The notes beneath the pieces were generated by a model that had not been told where the DNA came from, searched no databases, and worked only from the letters and a program-made list of their open reading frames with translations. A stretch of 17,734 nucleotides of DNA from Eubacteriales Family XIII. Incertae Sedis bacterium (GTDB lineage Bacteria > Bacillota > Clostridia > Peptostreptococcales > Anaerovoracaceae): the NCBI GenBank assembly GCA_031281765.1, contig JAITEX010000095.1:1-17734 (forward strand). The letters are read 5' to 3'. The position numbers and the translations under genes are program-made. The first letter of the stretch is position 1; every line of letters begins with the position of its first letter. This document shows, piece by piece, positions 15,570 to 17,734 of the stretch.

Positions 15570-15910
15570 ATTTTGTTTACCTTTCTACCTAAACCCTATC
15601 CTGCCTGCTTGCAGTTATTTCACTATCCGCGAAATCGTAAAAACTGCACCTTAAAATAACGGGCGGGACACAAAATGTCCGCTCATCCGTAGCGAACATT
15701 GAGCAATCCCAGTCCTCTCAATTCGAATAGATTTTTTTCCAGACCTTGATTGGCTTTCTGAACAATATAACTGACGCGCCGCATACCAGTTTTTGTTCCT
15801 CAATACAAAATGTATACTTCCGATTTTGCGCGGCTTGCGGCAGCTGCGGAGCGAAGCTCCGTCAAATCCCAAGCGCACGCTCCCACTCGCTACGCTCATT
15901 ATGCCGCAGG
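15570..15910. other. Intergenic region between surface-protein gene and XRE/nucleotidyltransferase module
   Basis: I see no convincing gene here. On the minus strand a weak promoter pair CGGACA (15676-15681) and TATTTT (15653-15658) with a 17-nt spacer could drive the surface-protein gene. TGCAGTT (15610-15616) and AACTGCA (15642-15648) form inverted arms in its possible leader, with ATTTC/GAAAT inside. GGACA CAAAA TGTCC (15666-15680) is a small hairpin that resembles the GACACAAAA end of the repeats at 12.5 and 17.3 kb. A 33-codon minus-strand frame (15683-15784) lacks a ribosome site. The rest looks like decayed repeat sequence. Confidence 0.4.
15836..15908. repeat. Nested inverted-repeat structure after the nucleotidyltransferase gene
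   Basis: TGCGGCA (15836-15842) and TGCCGCA (15902-15908) are inverted 7-bp arms. Inside them CGGAGC GAA GCTCCG (15847-15861) is a second perfect hairpin with the same GCGAAGC core as the hairpin at 17341-17353. It begins 3 nt after the stop codon of the nucleotidyltransferase gene. No U-tract is present, so it may be a weak terminator, an mRNA 3' stabiliser or a relic of a mobile repeat. Confidence 0.4.
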
Positions 15911-16630
15911 TTATTTTTTGCTTCGCTGTTTTTGCCGTGCCTGTTCTAAAATCTCGTTGATGTTTTCGCCCTTCATCTCTCCCGGGTAAGCTTTGTCGAA
16001 GTCAAGCAGTATATCTTTTGATAGCTTCTCCGCTTCACGTATTTCTTCGTACGCCCGCTCAAAATCTCCATCCGCAAAAGCCTCATCAATCATCTTTTTC
16101 GAAGAAGCGGGTATCTCCGCCTCGCTCCCATAGAGCATAACAATCGCGGCATCTATAGCCTCCCGCGAAATAGGATTCCCCCTTTTCTCATGCTCCCACA
16201 ATACCCCCGTAATATCCGATAAATCGTTCTTGTATTGTCTGCCGCTCATCAACTTCATTGCAACAAGGTATTCGGCAGCGATAGTGCGTACGATAATAAT
16301 ATTTGAAAACGTCTTATAATACGCGGATACTTGAAGCAGTTTATCGGAAAACGACGTTGTTTTTTTGAAGTCCGAATTGAGCCACCCGCTCGGCAAGCCG
16401 AGCCTGTCGCCAACGCGGTTAATAGCTTCCTTCATGGCGGAAGACGCTATAATTATCGCGTCAACATCATAGGTCATTTCGCGGAAACCGTAATTGGCGA
16501 GTATTGCCGCGCCGCCTATCAGTATTATTTCGGCCGGCGTCTTCGTGCCGTTCAGCTTGCGGAACTCCTTGCCAAGCTCTTTAAGATAGGTATCGAGGTT
16601 TTCTCTCGTAAACGGCATATCAATAGACAT
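15911..16630 (-). CDS. AbiEii-like / DUF6036-type nucleotidyltransferase, putative toxin
   Basis: A 239-residue protein with the minimal nucleotidyltransferase fold: ILIGGAAILANYGF (36-49, the GG motif at 39-40), then TYDVDAII (53-60, metal-binding D55 and D57), and later EYLVAMKLMSGRQYKNDLSDI (motif 120-140, with K125, R131, K134, D136 and D139), which matches the K...R--KD--D pattern of AbiEii/COG2253-like enzymes. The C-terminal part (about 155-239) is helical and charged, ending in a Lys/Arg-rich tail. Toxic relatives add nucleotides to tRNA or other acceptors; the target here is unknown. The start overlaps the upstream XRE gene by 11 nt, and a GAGGTG site lies 6 nt before the ATG inside that gene. 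A second Met at residue 5 is possible. Lower GC than the neighbours by eye suggests transfer. It could also be a non-toxic nucleotidyltransferase. Confidence 0.75.
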   Translation of the reverse strand: MSIDMPFTRENLDTYLKELGKEFRKLNGTKTPAEIILIGGAAILANYGFREMTYDVDAIIIASSAMKEAINRVGDRLGLPSGWLNSDFKKTTSFSDKLLQVSAYYKTFSNIIIVRTIAAEYLVAMKLMSGRQYKNDLSDITGVLWEHEKRGNPISREAIDAAIVMLYGSEAEIPASSKKMIDEAFADGDFERAYEEIREAEKLSKDILLDFDKAYPGEMKGENINEILEQARQKQRSKK

Positions 16631-17189
16631 TTCGCACCTCGCTTTCTACGATGTTAAACCGCTTGAATTCCGGTATCGCTTTCGCATAGCTATCTTTTTT
16701 CGGTTGCTCATTGCGAGCAAAAGCGCTCATGGCGATAACGCTTGACGGATAAACCGGCTCGCTAAGGCGCGCTGCCCTTATATCGTCATACTCGTTGCAG
16801 AGCGGCAAATCGTTTTCGCGACTCAGATAATCCACCATCGCAAGCAAATACAGACTCTCGGGATACCAACCTCTTTGATAAAGGTTTCGGATTTTGTCCG
16901 TTTCCAATTGGTCAATGATAAAATCAATGTCGCCCATATCTTTTACCACGTGACAAACATTGCTTTTGAACGTATCAAAATGCTGACGGTATTCCATGCT
17001 GTCTGCAAGTAAATCCTCAATAGTGACATCAAGCGCTTTTGCTATACGATACAGATTTTCGCCGGTACAGTTTTTGATTTTTGTTTTGCCTGTCGTGATT
17101 TCGCTGACAGTAGTGAACGATACTCCGCTTAGTTTCGAGAGCCTATATTTGGACAACTGCTTTCGTTTCAACAGGTCGTTGATATTCAT
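16620..17189 (-). CDS. XRE-family HTH regulator with long C-terminal domain, putative antitoxin/autorepressor
   Basis: A 189-residue protein. Residues about 3-62 are an XRE/Cro-type helix-turn-helix (LSKYRLSKLSGVSFTTVSEI at 12-31, then ENLYRIAKALDVTIEDLL at 44-61). The remaining 125 residues are a domain I do not recognise, with WYPESLYLLAMVDYLSRE and the motif PLCNEYDDIRAARLSEPVYP. This part could bind the nucleotidyltransferase encoded next to it; that is inference. I chose the ATG at 17189 because AAAAGGAGG lies 9 nt upstream. A TTG three codons earlier would abut the Shine-Dalgarno. The gene begins just after a promoter lying inside a 34-nt palindrome, which suggests autorepression. It overlaps its partner by 11 nt, so the two are made together. 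Codon and base use look more AT-rich than in the flanking core genes. Confidence 0.8.
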   Translation of the reverse strand: MNINDLLKRKQLSKYRLSKLSGVSFTTVSEITTGKTKIKNCTGENLYRIAKALDVTIEDLLADSMEYRQHFDTFKSNVCHVVKDMGDIDFIIDQLETDKIRNLYQRGWYPESLYLLAMVDYLSRENDLPLCNEYDDIRAARLSEPVYPSSVIAMSAFARNEQPKKDSYAKAIPEFKRFNIVESEVRNVY

Positions 17190-17198
17190 ATCCCGCAA

Positions 17199-17204
17199 CC
17201 TCCT
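17199..17204 (-). promoter_or_regulatory. Shine-Dalgarno that fixes the XRE gene start
   Basis: AGGAGG on the minus strand is 9 nt upstream of the ATG at 17189 and directly adjoins the alternative TTG at 17198, which argues for the ATG. Confidence 0.8.
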
Positions 17205-17206
17205 TT

Positions 17207-17240
17207 TTGATATTATAACGAATATTCGTCATAATATCAA
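17207..17240 (-). promoter_or_regulatory. Promoter embedded in a 34-nt palindromic operator
   Basis: Positions 17207-17240 form a palindrome in which 16 of 17 base pairs match (only 17217/17230 fail). The outer arms read TTGATATTAT and ATAATATCAA, and the centre is ACGAATATTCGT. On the minus strand the arms contain -35 TTGATA (17235-17240, 5 of 6) and -10 TATAAT (17212-17217, perfect) with 17-nt spacing. A dimeric repressor bound here would cover both boxes, the usual layout for an autoregulated XRE antitoxin operon. The repressor is inferred to be the product of the gene that follows. Confidence 0.88.
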
Positions 17241-17251
17241 GCAAGTCGGGT

Positions 17252-17279
17252 GTGTCAAAGGGACGTTCTTTTTTGTGTC
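17252..17279. repeat. REP-like element, copy 2 (20-mer identical to copy 1)
   Basis: GGGACGTTCTTTTTTGTGTC at 17260-17279 is identical to 12501-12520. Here the left flank is GTGTC (17252-17256), a direct repeat of the right end and not an inverted one, so the perfect hairpin of copy 1 is not formed. It adjoins a terminator that also resembles the one near copy 1. Confidence 0.7.
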
Positions 17280-17317
17280 CGGGCGAAGAAACGCCCGGCG
17301 GAGGGAACCGCCGAGCG
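17279..17317 (-). terminator. Terminator of the partial surface-protein gene
   Basis: On the minus strand the RNA CGCUCGGCGG (17308-17317) pairs with CCGCCGGGCG (17292-17301) over a 6-nt loop. The one imperfect position is a G-U pair in this direction but a C-A mismatch on the plus strand, which favours minus-strand use. TTTCTT (17286-17291) follows the stem. An alternative hairpin, CCGGGCG/CGCCCGG (17279-17298), overlaps it. It lies about 65 nt after the stop codon at 17382. Confidence 0.65.
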
Positions 17318-17326
17318 CATGCAACA

Positions 17327-17368
17327 CGTCATTGCGAGGAGCAGCGAAGCTGCGACGAAGCAATCCCG
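17327..17368. repeat. Dispersed 'CGTCATTGCGAGG' repeat with nested hairpins
   Basis: CGTCATTGCGAGGAGC begins a 42-nt element with outer arms ATTGC (17331-17335) and GCAAT (17360-17364) and an inner perfect hairpin GCAGC GAA GCTGC (17341-17353). Elements starting TCATTGCGAGGAGC and ending GAAGCAATCCC are common intergenic repeats in many unrelated bacteria, from memory. It lies 14 nt after the stop of the partial surface-protein gene. Confidence 0.6.
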
Positions 17369-17381
17369 TAGACTAAGGTAT

Positions 17382-17734
17382 CTACGCCTCCGCCGGTTTC
17401 TTCGCGTACGCGAACCGTACGGCGATGACGCCGGCTGCGGCAAGGATTCCAAAGGCCGCGCTCCATTTGTCGAACAGCATCATGCTGCGCGTGATGTCCT
17501 GCGTCAGCATAAACAGCGCTGCGCTTGCGGCCGCGGCCGCAAGGCTCACGGTGAGCCAGAGCAGCTTTCTGCGTCCCTCGCCGCCGGCTTCTTCGCCTTC
17601 CGCCTTGCGCCTTGTCACAAAGAATATGGAGCAGGCAAAGGCGGCGATAAAGGTTATGATGGCGAACAGCGCGTTGGCCATGGACCAGCTGTCACTACGC
17701 AGGGGGAAGCGGCTATCCTGCCCTATCCCCGAAC
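17382..17734 (-). CDS. C-terminal membrane anchor of a surface protein (5' part outside window)
   Basis: The reading frame is open to the window edge, with residues SGIGQDSRFPLRSDSWS before the first Met at 17681 and no ribosome site there. This is therefore the 3' end of a longer gene, not a 99-residue protein. The pattern is a membrane-anchor domain that I know from many Clostridia and Erysipelotrichia surface proteins: a Trp-Ser start, a first membrane segment (NALFAIITFIAAFACSIFFV), an acidic/basic cytoplasmic linker (RRKAEGEEAGGEGRRK), a second segment (LLWLTVSLAAAAASAALFML), the conserved TQDITRSMMLFDKW, and a third segment (AAFGILAAAGVIAVRFAY) with a short KKPAEA tail. The external part, and so its function, is not visible. 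A GC-rich terminator and repeats follow. Confidence 0.8.
   Translation of the reverse strand, partial: SGIGQDSRFPLRSDSWSMANALFAIITFIAAFACSIFFVTRRKAEGEEAGGEGRRKLLWLTVSLAAAAASAALFMLTQDITRSMMLFDKWSAAFGILAAAGVIAVRFAYAKKPAEA

Noticed and set aside
15651..15899. 82-codon minus-strand frame, and a 33-codon frame at 15683-15784
   Set aside because: Neither has a ribosome site or a known domain. Both run through short hairpins and repeat-like sequence. The 33-residue frame (starting MRRVSYIVQK) looks somewhat protein-like and could be a relic, but I cannot support it.
17190..17198. TTG start for the XRE gene at 17198
   Set aside because: It directly adjoins the AGGAGG site, leaving no spacing; the ATG at 17189 has 9 nt.
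17382..17681. Stand-alone 99-residue membrane protein
   Set aside because: The frame is open to the window edge, no ribosome site precedes the Met, and the sequence matches a C-terminal anchor of larger proteins.
1..17734. CRISPR array, tRNA or rRNA genes
   Set aside because: No regular repeat-spacer pattern, tRNA cloverleaf end motif or rRNA core sequence was seen on either strand while reading; no search program was run.

Overview
The window looks like a chromosomal segment of a Clostridia-type member of the Bacillota. Three things suggest this: the gene order cdaA-cdaR-glmM-glmS, a long-form HPF, and a YhaM/RecD2/ComF set. Two cell-surface proteins carry membrane anchors that start with a Trp-Ser motif, as in many gut Clostridia and Erysipelotrichia. 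Genus cannot be decided from the sequence. Every supported gene lies on the minus strand, so the biological order runs from high to low coordinates. Most of the window looks GC-rich by eye; the part from about 15.9 to 17.24 kb looks more AT-rich.

Region 1 (1-7,004) is one tight transcription unit read cdaA, cdaR, glmM, glmS, an ADP-ribosylglycohydrolase family gene, then ahcY, which is cut by the window start. Gaps are 4-40 nt and cdaA/cdaR overlap by 17 nt. A promoter with 17-nt spacing lies before cdaA, and a perfect 15-bp terminator hairpin separates it from hpf. It couples c-di-AMP synthesis and its regulator to UDP-GlcNAc precursor synthesis, and adds ADP-ribose and S-adenosylhomocysteine enzymes at the distal end.

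Region 2 (7,144-11,754) holds hpf (ribosome hibernation) with its own extended -10 promoter, preceded by yhaM-recD2-comFC. These three overlap or nearly overlap and start from a strong promoter (TTGACA, 17 nt, TAAAGT). recD2 and comFC both carry Pro-rich low-complexity inserts that contain the same 14-mer.

Region 3 (11,802-12,573) holds a flavodoxin-fold protein with an iron-sulfur-type cysteine cluster, then a repeat element and a terminator.

Region 4 (12,627-17,734) is the accessory part. A 980-residue surface protein with duplicated Ig-like units is followed (upstream in transcription) by a 341-nt intergenic stretch. Next comes a two-gene XRE regulator/nucleotidyltransferase module that resembles a type IV-like toxin-antitoxin pair. 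Its promoter lies inside a 34-nt near-perfect palindrome. Beyond it are repeats and the C-terminal membrane anchor of another surface protein cut by the window end. A 20-mer next to a GC-rich terminator is shared by the 3' flanks of both surface-protein genes. The XRE/nucleotidyltransferase module is the best candidate for an under-described system.
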